A stretch of 64,000 nucleotides of DNA from Leisingera sp. ANG1 (GCF_000203975.2 NZ_AFCF02000003.1:131327-195326), one strand, 5' to 3'; shown: positions 45,426-53,908, counted from the first letter of the stretch. Translations and numbers: made by a program. Notes: generated from the letters alone by a model not told the origin.

Positions 45426-45864
45426 GGCCACTCCCTTCACGCGCCGGACTCAGCATTCCTTCCTGAGCAAATGAGGCGGCATCCGCCGGTGCACGCGCCT
45501 TCAGAAAGCGGGTGGCCGCGAACCCGGCAAGGGATGCGGCACTGAGAAACAGCAGTGGGTTTTTGCGAGCAAATGAACCGATATCCCGTACCGTCTGTTC
45601 GAAGTCCATTGAGCGGACACGTTGCGCGGCATCCTCCAGATGGCCCGCAACCATCTGCGCCGCCTGCGCCTGAACGCTGCCCGGTTCAAATGCATCTGCG
45701 GCGGCATCCGCGGCATCTGCAGTCGACTGCACCTTTCGCGCAGCGTGCTCTTTTGCGGCGCCGGCGGTGTTGCGGACGGTGTCTGCAACTGCATCCTTTG
45801 CCTTGCGGCCCAGATCCGCGGCCTGCGCGCGAGCCTGTCTTTCCAATTCAGAAGTATCGGTCAT
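45412..45864 (-). CDS. Ala-rich envelope protein with a C-terminal membrane segment (DUF883-like)
   Basis: The 150-residue protein starts at the ATG at 45864 behind GGAAAGG. It is a long Ala/Glu/Arg amphipathic helix (RKAKDAVADTVRNTAGAAKE) with a hydrophobic segment near the end (NPLLFLSAASLAGFAATRFL). The layout resembles ElaB/YqjD (DUF883) proteins that tether to the membrane. It is first of the block running to the AI-2E transporter. Function is not known. Confidence 0.75.
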   Translation of the reverse strand: MTDTSELERQARAQAADLGRKAKDAVADTVRNTAGAAKEHAARKVQSTADAADAAADAFEPGSVQAQAAQMVAGHLEDAAQRVRSMDFEQTVRDIGSFARKNPLLFLSAASLAGFAATRFLKARAPADAASFAQEGMLSPAREGSGHDAS

Positions 45865-45986
45865 ATCATCAGCCTTTCCGGTATCGGGGATACAAAGAGG
45901 ACGCGTGCGCTGGCGTTGTTTGTTCTCTTGGAACAAACGGGGCCCGGCCTGTAATTGCCGGACCGCTTCAGGCCAATGCCGGCTGG

Positions 45987-46172
45987 TCAAATCTTTGCGG
46001 CAGAGGATTTCGGGCCTGCAATAAGCCAGATGATAAAGCCCACGACGGGCAGAATGAGAATCACCAGGGTCCAGAGGATTTTGGCTGCGGTGGAGGCGCC
46101 GGAGGACAAGATTTGAATGATTGCGTAGATATCTGCGGCCAGCACAAGCAGGCCAATCAGCCCATATTCCAT
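45987..46172 (-). CDS. PLDc_N domain small membrane protein
   Basis: The 61-residue protein has two membrane helices (EYGLIGLLVLAADIYAIIQI and LWTLVILILPVVGFIIWLIAG). This is the PLDc_N pattern, found at the N-terminus of cardiolipin synthases and as stand-alone stress proteins. A perfect EcfG-type promoter (GGAAC-N17-CGTT) lies 35 bases upstream. An inverted repeat, GTTTGTTC-TCTTG-GAACAAAC, lies at 45918-45938 after its stop. Confidence 0.85.
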   Translation of the reverse strand: MEYGLIGLLVLAADIYAIIQILSSGASTAAKILWTLVILILPVVGFIIWLIAGPKSSAAKI

Positions 46173-46207
46173 GATAGTCTCCCTTCAGTTTCCTGTTCTG
46201 ATCAGAA

Positions 46208-46233
46208 AACGCACAGGGAAGAAAAATGGTTCC
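46208..46233 (-). promoter_or_regulatory. EcfG-type promoter of the PLDc_N gene (GGAAC-N17-CGTT)
   Basis: Exact match: GGAAC at 46229-46233 on the minus strand, a 17-base spacer and CGTT at 46208-46211, 35 bases before the PLDc_N start. It may also serve the envelope genes downstream. Confidence 0.8.
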
Positions 46234-46290
46234 CTGACACCGGGTAATTTTCCTTGTCGCGCTACCGGCGATGCCGTTTTCAGACCGCTT

Positions 46291-46326
46291 GGAAAAACCA
46301 AAAGCCGCGCCAAAAAGCGCGGCTTT
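46291..46326 (-). terminator. Rho-independent terminator after the DUF883-like gene
   Basis: A 10-bp stem (AAAGCCGCGC / GCGCGGCTTT) with a six-base loop is followed on the minus strand by TTTTGGTTTTT. It lies 25 bases after the DUF883-like stop. Confidence 0.85.
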
Positions 46327-46350
46327 CATTTACTGTTTTGAACCGTTGCC

Positions 46351-46632
46351 TTAGAAACGGCTGCGCATGGCCAAACCAAGCAATACGCCGGCCCCCAGAG
46401 CACCAGCGATGGCAAGGCCAGGATTTTCTTTTACAAATGCCCGCCCCTGTGAAGCCACACGCTGAAGTTCACCAGAACTGTACTGCAGCCCGGCACCAAT
46501 TTGCTCTTGCGCCTGCTGGACAGTCTCTGCGGCCTGTTCTTTCACGCGGCCGGTAAGGCTGCCGTTTGCCGCTTCTGCTGTGGCTCCGGTGCCCTCAGGT
46601 GAATGCTTTTTTGCTTCGGCTGTGTTGGTCAT
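46351..46632 (-). CDS. DUF883 (ElaB/YqjD-like) protein
   Basis: The 93-residue protein starts at the ATG at 46632 behind AAAAGGAT. A helical charged region (LTGRVKEQAAETVQQAQEQI) is followed by a C-terminal membrane segment (NPGLAIAGALGAGVLLGLAM) and RSRF, the ElaB/YqjD layout of inner-membrane proteins that bind ribosomes in stationary phase. It follows a DUF1328 gene on the same strand, 55 bases away, and both are served by the promoter at 46900. Confidence 0.85.
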   Translation of the reverse strand: MTNTAEAKKHSPEGTGATAEAANGSLTGRVKEQAAETVQQAQEQIGAGLQYSSGELQRVASQGRAFVKENPGLAIAGALGAGVLLGLAMRSRF

Positions 46633-46687
46633 GTGTCGATATCCTTTTATTAGCTGCCGTTCTGCAGTCCGCGGGAGCTCTGCCGCG

Positions 46688-46849
46688 TCAGCGCTTGATA
46701 AAACGAACAATGATCGAGAGAGCGAAGAGCACCAGGAAGATCACAAACAGGATCTGAGCGATCCCGGCGGAGGCTCCGGCGATGCCGCTGAAACCAAGAA
46801 TTGCGGCCACAAGCGCGATTACTAGAAATGTGATTGCCCAGCCAAGCAT
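46688..46849 (-). CDS. DUF1328 (YtjA-like) small membrane protein, second copy
   Basis: The 53-residue protein ([20 protein letters not shown]) has two hydrophobic helices and the [14 protein letters not shown] core shared with the first copy at 36709. A perfect EcfG-type promoter lies 50 bases upstream. It opens a two-gene unit with the DUF883-like gene. Confidence 0.9.
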   Translation of the reverse strand: MLGWAITFLVIALVAAILGFSGIAGASAGIAQILFVIFLVLFALSIIVRFIKR

Positions 46850-46899
46850 GACTCTTCTCCTTCAATATTTACGCGCTGCTGTGCGCCATCTTTAACATC

Positions 46900-46924
46900 A
46901 ACGGCTTTGCGGGCGATTGGTTCC
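46900..46924 (-). promoter_or_regulatory. EcfG-type promoter of the DUF1328/DUF883 unit (GGAAC-N16-CGTT)
   Basis: Exact match: GGAAC at 46920-46924 and CGTT at 46900-46903 on the minus strand with a 16-base spacer, 50 bases upstream of the DUF1328 start. Confidence 0.8.
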
Positions 46925-47684
46925 GGATTTCCTTGCCGCCGGTGCTGTAATAGCTCCGCTGGATCAAGAGAAAGCGCGGCTGCCAAGCTGCGTTTCAGGT
47001 ATTCCAGCACCTGATCAGCTGCCGCTGCGGATCTCTTTTTCAGGTTTTTGGAACTTGATTTCGGGGAAAGGTAACCGACACACCCTCTATGCCGAATTCG
47101 ATGCTTTCAACTCCGGCGTCAAATTCGAGAAGCTGGCCGCCTTCGTCCAAGGCGACGATGTCTGGAAGGCGGGTTTCTTAGACTCTGGCCGATGCCGCTC
47201 GTGCAGATGCCGAATACCAGCAAAGGGATGCCCGCATCGAAGGCAATTGAAGCAGGAGGGTTCATGACACAGTTTTTTAGGCTGCAAGCCTCATTCAATG
47301 CGGCCGCGGACGGAAGGGGACCTGAACAGCGGCCAAATACGGTGGAGACCTGCTTGTCTCGGTTAGGCAAAACTGGGTGACACAAGAGAAAATGACCCCC
47401 GCCGCAGCAATGTCGGGAGCCCAGTGGAACGACCAAGTTGGGGACAAGTCGTGCAGCGCTTTAAGGCTGCCAGCAGTTGTAAGACGCACAATGCCGGGTT
47501 CGGTTCCGAAAAAGTCCTTGAACGCAAACATATTTCCTTATCGACTAGCCCAGCAAAAAAGGCATTGACCAGCCCCCGCTCTCGAAAACATGTGCATCGG
47601 CTGAAAACTCATTCAATTTCTTCAGGGCATGGATGGGGAGCGTAGCGTTGTCCCCATTTGGTAATGCCAGAAACGAAAACAGGC
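46925..47684. other. Intergenic stretch of about 760 bases
   Basis: No gene is supported between the DUF1328 promoter and the terminator of ecfG1. Short frames on both strands lack ribosome-binding sites. The base composition is somewhat lower in GC than the neighbouring coding DNA. Confidence 0.45.
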
Positions 47685-47708
47685 GCGGGCCACGATTGCG
47701 TGGCCCGC
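47685..47708 (-). terminator. Hairpin terminator of the nepR1-ecfG1 operon
   Basis: A perfect 10-bp stem (GCGGGCCACG / CGTGGCCCGC) with a four-base loop lies 31 bases after the ecfG1 stop and is followed on the minus strand by GCCTGTTTTCG. The T-run is short. Confidence 0.7.
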
Positions 47709-47739
47709 AAACTAATCGGGTCAGAAACCGGCAGAGTCC

Positions 47740-48288
47740 TCAGTTGACTGGGCCATTGGACAGAATTCCCGCAGTTACACTGTCTGTGAGTTCCAGCGCC
47801 TCGTCATCTTGAAGGCTAAGCAAATCAGCAAGCGATGCACGCGCGCGTCCAACCCGGCTTTTAATCGTCCCGACAGCGACACCGCAGGTTTCAGCAGCTT
47901 CTTCATAGGAAAACCCGCCTGCACCGACCAAGATCAACGCCTCGCGCTGAGTGTCCGGAAGTTTTTCGAATGCCTGCATGAAATCCCGCATGTTAAGGCG
48001 GCCATCGTGATCGGGTTTTGAAGCCAACGCCAAGGCCAGCGATCCGTCAGCATCCTCAACCTCGCGCTTGCGCTTGCGGCGCAGCGAATAGAAAGTGTTA
48101 CGCAGAATGGTAAACAACCAGGCCCGCATGTTCGAGCCGGCATTGAACTTCTCGATATTACTCCAAGCTTTGATCAGAGTGTCCTGCACAAGATCATCTG
48201 CAGTTGCCGAGTTCCTGGTGAGACTGAGCGCAAAGGCACGCAGCGCGCCCAGATGCTCAGTCAACTCATCTCGCGGATCAGCTGTCAT
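47740..48288 (-). CDS. ecfG: General-stress ECF sigma factor, EcfG copy 1
   Basis: The 182-residue protein has sigma region 2 (SATADDLVQDTLIKAWSNIE; NMRAWLFTILRNTFYS) and region 4 (QREALILVGAGGFSYEEAAE; GTIKSRVGRARASL), in the alphaproteobacterial EcfG (ECF15) pattern. EcfG directs RNA polymerase to GGAAC-N16/17-CGTT promoters when NepR is displaced by phosphorylated PhyR. Its start overlaps the stop of the NepR gene (ATGA). A close paralogue is at 53351-53908. Its own operon carries a perfect EcfG-type promoter, which suggests positive autoregulation. Confidence 0.93.
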   Translation of the reverse strand: MTADPRDELTEHLGALRAFALSLTRNSATADDLVQDTLIKAWSNIEKFNAGSNMRAWLFTILRNTFYSLRRKRKREVEDADGSLALALASKPDHDGRLNMRDFMQAFEKLPDTQREALILVGAGGFSYEEAAETCGVAVGTIKSRVGRARASLADLLSLQDDEALELTDSVTAGILSNGPVN

Positions 48289-48452
48289 TGGATGTCCTTC
48301 TTGTGAAGTTCAGCTTTGCGCAGCTGCTCAAGCAGATCAGTGAACCGCTCCGGCAACGGTTCCGCCGCCAGCTCGTCAAAGGCATGCTTTAGGCTGCGGT
48401 CGATATGGTCCGCTTCACGGGGGACGCGGTGGATGTTCTTTTGCTTCGCCAT
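48285..48452 (-). CDS. nepR: NepR anti-sigma factor, copy 1
   Basis: The 55-residue protein has the NepR two-helix core: IDRSLKHAFDELAAEPLPER then FTDLLEQLRKAE. NepR holds EcfG inactive and is bound in turn by PhyR. The start at 48452 gives the usual length (MAKQKNIHRVPRE). It is coupled to ecfG1 by a four-base overlap. The pair lies 5 kb from a second nepR-ecfG pair. Confidence 0.9.
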   Translation of the reverse strand: MAKQKNIHRVPREADHIDRSLKHAFDELAAEPLPERFTDLLEQLRKAELHKKDIQ

Positions 48453-48483
48453 TGTTCCCTCTGCTCGACGCTCACAGGTTCTC

Positions 48484-48509
48484 AACGCGTCAAGCAGCGA
48501 AATGGTTCC
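48484..48509 (-). promoter_or_regulatory. EcfG-type promoter of nepR1-ecfG1 (GGAAC-N17-CGTT)
   Basis: Exact match on the minus strand: GGAAC at 48505-48509, a 17-base spacer and CGTT at 48484-48487, 31 bases upstream of the NepR start. Confidence 0.8.
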
Positions 48510-48599
48510 TGCGATGCTGAAAAGAGGATTAGCCCGGACAATTGCTCACCTCATGCAGAAATCAGTTGGCGCGTCGCTGTCATCATCTGACCCGGAAAG

Positions 48600-49076
48600 T
48601 TAGTTCATGTCGGGCCGGTCATCTGCGCCACGGTGTGCCATCAAGCGGCTGACGGACAAAAGCAGTGCTGCCAACCCTGCAGTAAGAAAGGCCATCACTG
48701 TGAAGCCGAGCCCTGCTGCCATTCCAACCGCCCCAGAAACCCAGATGCTGGCAGCCGTGGTGATACCGCCGACACGTTTGTCGCCCTTGATGATCGCCCC
48801 TGCGCCAATGAAGCCTATCGCACCCATCAAGCCCTGGGTCACGCGGGTCGGATCTGAAGACAGGCCCTCGGCCTGCATCTGACGGCCAAATTCCAGACCT
48901 ACGATGATGAAAGCCGCTGCACCAAGTGAAACCATCATGTAAGTGCGGATGCCTACCCTGCGGTGGCGCAATTCCCTGTCCAGTCCCAGCAGTGCGCCGC
49001 CGGCCAGGGCAACGGTCAATCGCAATGCCCAGTCCAGCTGTGTTGAATGGCTTGCTGCGCTCGCGAAAAAGTCCAC
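48600..49076 (-). CDS. MgtC/SapB-family membrane protein
   Basis: The protein is 158 residues from GTG 49076, chosen because GGGAGG is nine bases upstream; an open frame reaches 49262. About four membrane segments are visible, with the MgtC core GLDRELRHRRVGIRTYMMVS and the glycine-rich GLMGAIGFIGAGAIIKGD. MgtC proteins modulate membrane ATPase or Mg homeostasis in stressed bacteria. An EcfG-type promoter with one mismatch (GGAAC-N16-TGTT) lies 61 bases upstream. Confidence 0.88.
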   Translation of the reverse strand: MDFFASAASHSTQLDWALRLTVALAGGALLGLDRELRHRRVGIRTYMMVSLGAAAFIIVGLEFGRQMQAEGLSSDPTRVTQGLMGAIGFIGAGAIIKGDKRVGGITTAASIWVSGAVGMAAGLGFTVMAFLTAGLAALLLSVSRLMAHRGADDRPDMN

Positions 49077-49136
49077 TCTGCCTACCCTCCCGGCACCACT
49101 GCTTTTCCCTGCGCGGCTGCAGGGTTCTGCACGACA

Positions 49137-49161
49137 AACACTTGAACCGGCAAAGAGTTCC
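49137..49161 (-). promoter_or_regulatory. EcfG-type promoter of mgtC, one mismatch (GGAAC-N16-TGTT)
   Basis: The minus strand has GGAAC at 49157-49161 and TGTT at 49137-49140 with a 16-base spacer, 61 bases before the MgtC start chosen. One base differs from consensus. Confidence 0.55.
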
Positions 49162-49323
49162 CTAGCCTGGCATATCTTCGGGTGAGCTGCCAGGAAACAA
49201 TTCGGGGGCTTTTCCACAGACCGCAATCGCGCATCCATGCTTCGTCTTCCAAATTTCAACACTTGTTCTTCAGTGGTAATCAGGAGCGAACCTGAGCGTT
49301 TCCAACTTTAGCCAATCAATTTA

Positions 49324-49349
49324 GGAACCGTTCAAGAAGCTCGTGCGTT
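49324..49349 (+). promoter_or_regulatory. EcfG-type promoter (GGAAC-N17-CGTT) of the secreted protein/entericidin genes
   Basis: Exact match: GGAAC at 49324-49328, a 17-base spacer and CGTT at 49346-49349, 46 bases upstream of the ATG at 49396. Confidence 0.8.
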
Positions 49350-49395
49350 TCTCCGTTGCATCCCCATTCGGGGCAGAAATGTAAGGAGCAATAAG

Positions 49396-49881
49396 ATGAC
49401 TCAACTGATCCGAACCGCCGCCCTCGTTTCGGCCATGGCGACGGCAGCTGTGGCCGGCCCCAAAGTCTCCGAAATCGACGTAACAGCAGATCTGAGCGCG
49501 ATCGAAAACCACTCAGCCGCCGCAGTTTGGACCAGCCTGGAAACCGACCTGGAGACGGCGCTCGCTGAGCGTCTGATCGGACAGATCGCGGATGCTGATA
49601 CTGAGGGCGCGGAAATTCATGTCGAGATTGACTCGGTTCTGCTGGCCAGCAACTTCGAACAGGCGCTTGGTGTCGGCGAATGGGTGCTGAAGGGCGATGT
49701 GGATATCGACATGCCTGATGCATCCAAGGACATGCGATACGATCTCACGGTCTCCGCGGATCAGCTTGATGCCTACTACCCTGAGGGCACCGATCCTGCG
49801 ACTGTTACCGTTGACAGCGAAGCGTTCTATTCCGCCATCATCGGTGCCTTTGCCGGTAACGTGGCATCCAAACTGAAATAA
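49396..49881 (+). CDS. Secreted protein of unknown function
   Basis: The 161-residue protein starts at ATG 49396 behind AAGGAG and has a short Sec signal (TQLIRTAALVSAMATAAVAG). The mature part has alternating beta-type sequence (EIHVEIDSVLLAS; WVLKGDVDIDMP; YDLTVSADQLDAYYP) and no recognised family. It may be a periplasmic beta-rich protein. It sits behind a perfect EcfG-type promoter and before a tiny entericidin-like lipoprotein, so it is likely a general-stress envelope protein. Confidence 0.7.
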   Translation: MTQLIRTAALVSAMATAAVAGPKVSEIDVTADLSAIENHSAAAVWTSLETDLETALAERLIGQIADADTEGAEIHVEIDSVLLASNFEQALGVGEWVLKGDVDIDMPDASKDMRYDLTVSADQLDAYYPEGTDPATVTVDSEAFYSAIIGAFAGNVASKLK

Positions 49882-49891
49882 GGAAAACGTT

Positions 49892-50017
49892 ATGCGCATC
49901 ATTCTCGCGTTCTTTGCGCTGGTCGGTCTGGCCGCATGTGAAACTGCCGAGGGCTTCGGCAGGGATGTTTCGAACCTCGGCAATGAGATCACCGAAGAAT
50001 CTCAGGAAGCGCAGTAA
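49892..50017 (+). CDS. Entericidin-like small lipoprotein
   Basis: The 41-residue protein starts at the ATG at 49892 behind AAGGAAAA. It has a lipoprotein signal with lipobox LVGLAAC (cleavage before the Cys), followed by ETAEGFGRDVSNLGNEIT, the entericidin A/B type pattern. It lies ten bases after the secreted protein and is followed by a terminator. Entericidins are small stress-induced envelope lipoproteins. Confidence 0.85.
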   Translation: MRIILAFFALVGLAACETAEGFGRDVSNLGNEITEESQEAQ

Positions 50018-50042
50018 AGCCTTACTTGCTCTTCCAAAACTG

Positions 50043-50079
50043 AATGGCTCGGCTCATTTGGGTGCCGGGCCATTTTTTC
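50043..50079 (+). terminator. Rho-independent terminator after the entericidin-like gene
   Basis: A stem of 11 pairs including one G-T (AATGGCTCGGC / GCCGGGCCATT) is followed by a run of six T, 25 bases after the entericidin-like stop. It ends the two-gene plus-strand unit. Confidence 0.85.
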
Positions 50080-50122
50080 GTCCGCAGCAAAGCACCTGCG
50101 GGCCATCCTGACTGCTGGCGGT

Positions 50123-51607
50123 TCAAACGATGTCTTCGGTCGCCCCGGGCAAAGGTTGCTGCAAATCCGACATCCTGTCCTGATCATGCAACACTAGTAG
50201 ACCGCGGCGCGCTTCCGGGCGCCGCACGTTGTTGCGGCGGATCTCATTTTGCCACCATGGAGCTGCTGTTGCCGGGTTCAGCGCTTCAAGCGGCAGATCC
50301 TCTTGCCACCAGTGCCGCGCCAGCGCATGCCACAGCTGTCTGACCCTGTCCTTCTGCGGTATCCGCAGAGCCGCTTCGGTATCCCATCGCATTGAGCGCC
50401 CATTCAAATTGGCTGAACCAACCATAGCAAAGCACCCGTCAGTGATTAATACCTTGCTGTGGAGATAGATCATGGGGGATCCCGTCAATACAGAGGGCGC
50501 ATCGCGGGCCGCCATGCGCGGCTGAACCGGGCTGGCAATACAGGCGCGTGTGCCAAAGGCTGTGCTGATCTCCTGCAGTGCTTCGGCCTGCAATGCCATG
50601 CCATAACGCGCATCCAATTCACGGCTGCCCTCAAAAGCAACCTCCTCGGGCAGCGCAGGCAGAATCAGGATCAAGGACAAATCCGGGTTGCGGCGCGCCG
50701 CATCGGCCAGCCCGCGGGCAATTACGCTGGAGCGCAGGTATTGGGTTTCCAGGTAGACCAGATGCCGGGCCTGTGCGAAGGCCTCTAAGTGATCGTCCTC
50801 AATTTCTTTCAGGACCGTCCGTGGCGACAACGCCCAAAACCCGCCGCGGCGCGGCACAGAAAGCGTTCGACGGATGTGTTTGCCTTCGGAGGGGCGCTTG
50901 CGCAGGGCGATTTCCTCCTGGAACTGCTCAAGATGGTTTGCTGCCTCAGCGGCTTCTGGCCCACGCACCATCAGCTGCACATCAGCCCATGTTTCGTGCG
51001 CTGGTTGGTCGTGCTTCTGAGTGTCGAACCGGCGCCGGTTCAAATCCAAGCCGCCGATGTAAAGGATTTTACGGTCGATCACCGCAATTTTTTGGTGTTG
51101 AGAAACCGGGTGAAGCTGCGGCAACCCCTGACGGCTGGCCGCTTGGGGCCGCAATCGTTTGGGCAGGTTGCGCAGTTTTTGCAAAACGAAAGGTGAAAAG
51201 GCTATCCGCGGCAACAGCCCTGCTCGCGCGGGATGCATCGCGGCGGAGACCGAGAGCAGGGCCGCCTGCTCAGGCCCGAGAGAGTCAGCAATTTGCTGTG
51301 CTTGCTTCAATGTCTTCTGTGCAGCTGCATGCAGCGGAGTGGCCATGACCGGATCAAAATCGCTTACCACCAGCCTGACACGGACACCGCGCCGAAGCGC
51401 ATCGGAAATGAGATCTGCCCAGGTTTCCCCGAATTGCAATGTTTCCGGAGAAAGAAGAGGCGTGGCAAAATCGAACAAGCGGAAGCTGGCAATGATCTCC
51501 TTGCGGGCTTTCAGTACTGCCCGTTCGAAGGCGGGCCAGGCCTGCTCGGCGGTGATCAGTACCTCAAAATCCCCGCGGCGGTGTTCATGCGGCGGGTTCT
51601 TTTGCAT
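50123..51607 (-). CDS. Phospholipase D-like protein (cardiolipin-synthase type)
   Basis: The 494-residue protein has two HKD motifs: HQKIAVIDR (His171, Lys173, Asp178) with GGLDLNRRR, and HSKVLITDG (His383, Lys385, Asp390) with GSANLNGRS. These form the active site that transfers a phosphatidyl group or hydrolyses phospholipid. No membrane segment is evident, so it may be a soluble or peripheral phospholipase. It overlaps the end of the histidine kinase gene by 23 bases, so it is the last gene of the nepR2-ecfG2-kinase operon. Remodelling of membrane lipid under stress is likely. Confidence 0.88.
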   Translation of the reverse strand: MQKNPPHEHRRGDFEVLITAEQAWPAFERAVLKARKEIIASFRLFDFATPLLSPETLQFGETWADLISDALRRGVRVRLVVSDFDPVMATPLHAAAQKTLKQAQQIADSLGPEQAALLSVSAAMHPARAGLLPRIAFSPFVLQKLRNLPKRLRPQAASRQGLPQLHPVSQHQKIAVIDRKILYIGGLDLNRRRFDTQKHDQPAHETWADVQLMVRGPEAAEAANHLEQFQEEIALRKRPSEGKHIRRTLSVPRRGGFWALSPRTVLKEIEDDHLEAFAQARHLVYLETQYLRSSVIARGLADAARRNPDLSLILILPALPEEVAFEGSRELDARYGMALQAEALQEISTAFGTRACIASPVQPRMAARDAPSVLTGSPMIYLHSKVLITDGCFAMVGSANLNGRSMRWDTEAALRIPQKDRVRQLWHALARHWWQEDLPLEALNPATAAPWWQNEIRRNNVRRPEARRGLLVLHDQDRMSDLQQPLPGATEDIV

Positions 51608-53354
51608 CTTGCTCCTGCTCCGTCATTGAGGCCTCTGGCGGTGATGCCCCTGCAACGGCGGGGAACCCCAGACGGTATGTATACCTGCTCTCTGTTTCAT
51701 GGGTGGTGGCATCACCATCAAGCTGTGTGGCAAAGGCTGCCATCAGGCGTGCGCCGATACCGGTGCCCCCGATTTCCTCGTCAGGGTCCAGCATCGGTTG
51801 CCCCTTGGTATTGGTCACCTCAAGCTCCAGCCAGTTTTCTGCCGTTTCGCGCAGGCTGACACTGATTGCCGGCCGTCCGCCCTCCGGTACGCCGGTGTAT
51901 TTCACAGCATTGGTCATTGCCTCCGAGACGAGCATCGAAAGGGTTACCGCCTGATCCTGGCTGAGCGGTCTTTGCGCAACGTCGGTCTCGATTGCTACAT
52001 CCTGTCCGGTGCCAGAACTCATGGTGCCGATCTCTTCTATCAGCTCGTTGATAAGTTCGCGGCTGTCTACGGTGGAAACGTCCGGATTGGTGTTAAGACT
52101 GCGATGGATGGTGGCCAAACCGCGCACCCGCCTCTGCAGCTGTGACAGCATCCGCCGGGCCTCCGGTGTTTGGGCGTTCCGGCCTTGCATGTTCATGATG
52201 GATGCCACCAGCTGCAGGTTGTTCTTCACACGATGATGCACCTCGCGCAGCAACATTGTTTTTTCTTCCAGATCAAGCTCGCGCCGCCTTTCTGCTTCAC
52301 TCAGGATCGCCACCATGCGATTGAAGGATTGCTGCGCCTCCCCAAACTCCCGTGGGGGCGAATTGAGTTCAAGGGTTGTGTTCTCTCGCTCCCCCAGCGC
52401 ATAGCGGCGCATTGCTCTTCGCAATGCGTTAAGATGGCGGATCACCATCTGCTGCAAGCCTAGGACAGCGACTGATATCCCAGCAATCCACATCAGCACC
52501 GGGAAGGCCAGGGTCATCCAGGAGGTCGGGCTGGTGCTCACGGACAAGGCATTCTCCACTGGCCAGCTGCCGACAACTGCTACTTGGCCGGGAAGGATTT
52601 GGCTCACGGCAAAAAAACGCTCCTGGCCGGAACGCGAATCTTCAAAGAATGTGCTGCCGGCGCGCTGCAGCAGTTCCCGTCGCGGGACCGAAACCGGCAA
52701 CGCCTGTGCGGCCTCCTGCTCCGGTACGCTTGCGGACAGGATCTCCCCTTGCGCGTCCAGGGTTACAAACCGGATGCCCTGCTCGGCCCATCTGGTGCCA
52801 GCCAGCGATTTGGTCAACTGGTGCGGAATTGCGATGGAGATATATCCTAGAAGGGTGTCGGCGCGTTGCACCGGGCTGGTTGCTACCAGTTGGGGGCCAC
52901 CAGCGCCGAGTATCCCGTCTCCCACTGCAAACGAGAGGCGCGCGGCTTGCTGGCTCTTGAGAAACATCCACTTCTCGGACACATCCGCCGTGCTGCCATC
53001 TGATGAGCATTCCATTTTCCCCCCAGGGGTGATGAAAGCTGCAAAGGTGAAGGGATTCTGGCCTTGAACAAATGCCGTCATCAAGTCTGTGCAGCGGTCG
53101 CCCTCGCCGTAAATAGGCAGGATCGCGGCAGCCAACCCCTCAGTGGCGCCGCCAGCCCGCTGCAGCAGTTCGCGTTCCTTGGCTGCGGCTTGCTGGGTAT
53201 GTGCCAGCAAAGACGCATGGGATAACCGGTTGGCTTCCTCGACCACGGCGTTGGTCTGGTACAGCGCAATCAGGCCCAGCGGCAGCAGCGCAAACGTCAT
53301 CAGCGCGGCCAGCCGTGTAAGAAGGCTCCCTTGAAGCCGTGACCCTGCGATCAT
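51585..53354 (-). CDS. HisKA_2-type sensor histidine kinase, general stress
   Basis: The 589-residue membrane kinase has TM segments at about residues 11-33 and 280-300. The extracytoplasmic sensor region lies between them, then a HAMP region (300-355), and the HisKA_2 phosphoacceptor EVHHRVKNNLQLVASI (His374). The ATPase domain follows with SEAMTNAVKYTG and the GTGIGARL box. This kinase type usually phosphorylates PhyR. It lies directly after ecfG2 (four-base overlap) and next to phyR, so it is the best candidate for the PhyR kinase in this strain. The signal it senses is unknown. Confidence 0.9.
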   Translation of the reverse strand: MIAGSRLQGSLLTRLAALMTFALLPLGLIALYQTNAVVEEANRLSHASLLAHTQQAAAKERELLQRAGGATEGLAAAILPIYGEGDRCTDLMTAFVQGQNPFTFAAFITPGGKMECSSDGSTADVSEKWMFLKSQQAARLSFAVGDGILGAGGPQLVATSPVQRADTLLGYISIAIPHQLTKSLAGTRWAEQGIRFVTLDAQGEILSASVPEQEAAQALPVSVPRRELLQRAGSTFFEDSRSGQERFFAVSQILPGQVAVVGSWPVENALSVSTSPTSWMTLAFPVLMWIAGISVAVLGLQQMVIRHLNALRRAMRRYALGERENTTLELNSPPREFGEAQQSFNRMVAILSEAERRRELDLEEKTMLLREVHHRVKNNLQLVASIMNMQGRNAQTPEARRMLSQLQRRVRGLATIHRSLNTNPDVSTVDSRELINELIEEIGTMSSGTGQDVAIETDVAQRPLSQDQAVTLSMLVSEAMTNAVKYTGVPEGGRPAISVSLRETAENWLELEVTNTKGQPMLDPDEEIGGTGIGARLMAAFATQLDGDATTHETESRYTYRLGFPAVAGASPPEASMTEQEQDAKEPAA

Positions 53355-53908
53355 GCGGCGCTTTGCTGGGCAACGATCCCAGCTGTGACAGTATCAGTCA
53401 GTTCCATTTTGTCTTCGCCTTCCAGACCCATCAGCTCCGTTAGACGGGCACGCGCACGGTTCACACGGCTCTTGATCGTTCCTGTCTTCACGCCGCACAT
53501 CTCTGCGGCTTCGTCATAGGAAAAACCTCCCGCGCCAACCAGAACCAAGGCTTCACGCTGCTCGTCACTTAAGTGCTCAAATGCCGCGTTGAAGTCCTGC
53601 ATGTGGAGCCGCCCGTCATGATCGGGTTTCTGGGCAAGGGCACCAGTGAGCACACCATCAGCGTCCTCCACTTCGGATTTGCGTTTGCGGTTAAAAGAAT
53701 AATAAGTATTGCGCAAAATGGTGAATAGCCAGGCCCGCATGTTCGAGCCGGGATTAAACTTCTCGATATTAGCCCAGGCCTTGACGACAGTGTCTTGCAC
53801 CAGGTCATCGGCAGTGGCGCTATTGCGGGCAAGACTGATGGCAAAGGCGCGCAGTGCACCCAAGTGGTTGACCAACTCATCTCTGGGATCTGGCGCGGCC
53901 TCAGTCAT
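53351..53908 (-). CDS. ecfG: General-stress ECF sigma factor, EcfG copy 2
   Basis: The 185-residue protein closely resembles EcfG copy 1 over its full length (NSATADDLVQDTVVKAW; NMRAWLFTILRNTYYS; VGAGGFSYDEAAEMCGV; IKSRVNRARARL). It carries sigma regions 2 and 4 without a C-terminal extension. Its gene overlaps nepR2 at the front by eight bases and the kinase at the back by four. It shares the operon with the anti-sigma, kinase and phospholipase, and its promoter is the EcfG-type site at 54138. The pair of sigma factors may have divided duties. Confidence 0.93.
   Translation of the reverse strand: MTEAAPDPRDELVNHLGALRAFAISLARNSATADDLVQDTVVKAWANIEKFNPGSNMRAWLFTILRNTYYSFNRKRKSEVEDADGVLTGALAQKPDHDGRLHMQDFNAAFEHLSDEQREALVLVGAGGFSYDEAAEMCGVKTGTIKSRVNRARARLTELMGLEGEDKMELTDTVTAGIVAQQSAA

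Noticed and set aside
45918-45938. Perfect 8-bp inverted repeat GTTTGTTC-TCTTG-GAACAAAC
   Set aside because: There is no T-run and no known operator match; kept only as a note on the PLDc_N gene.
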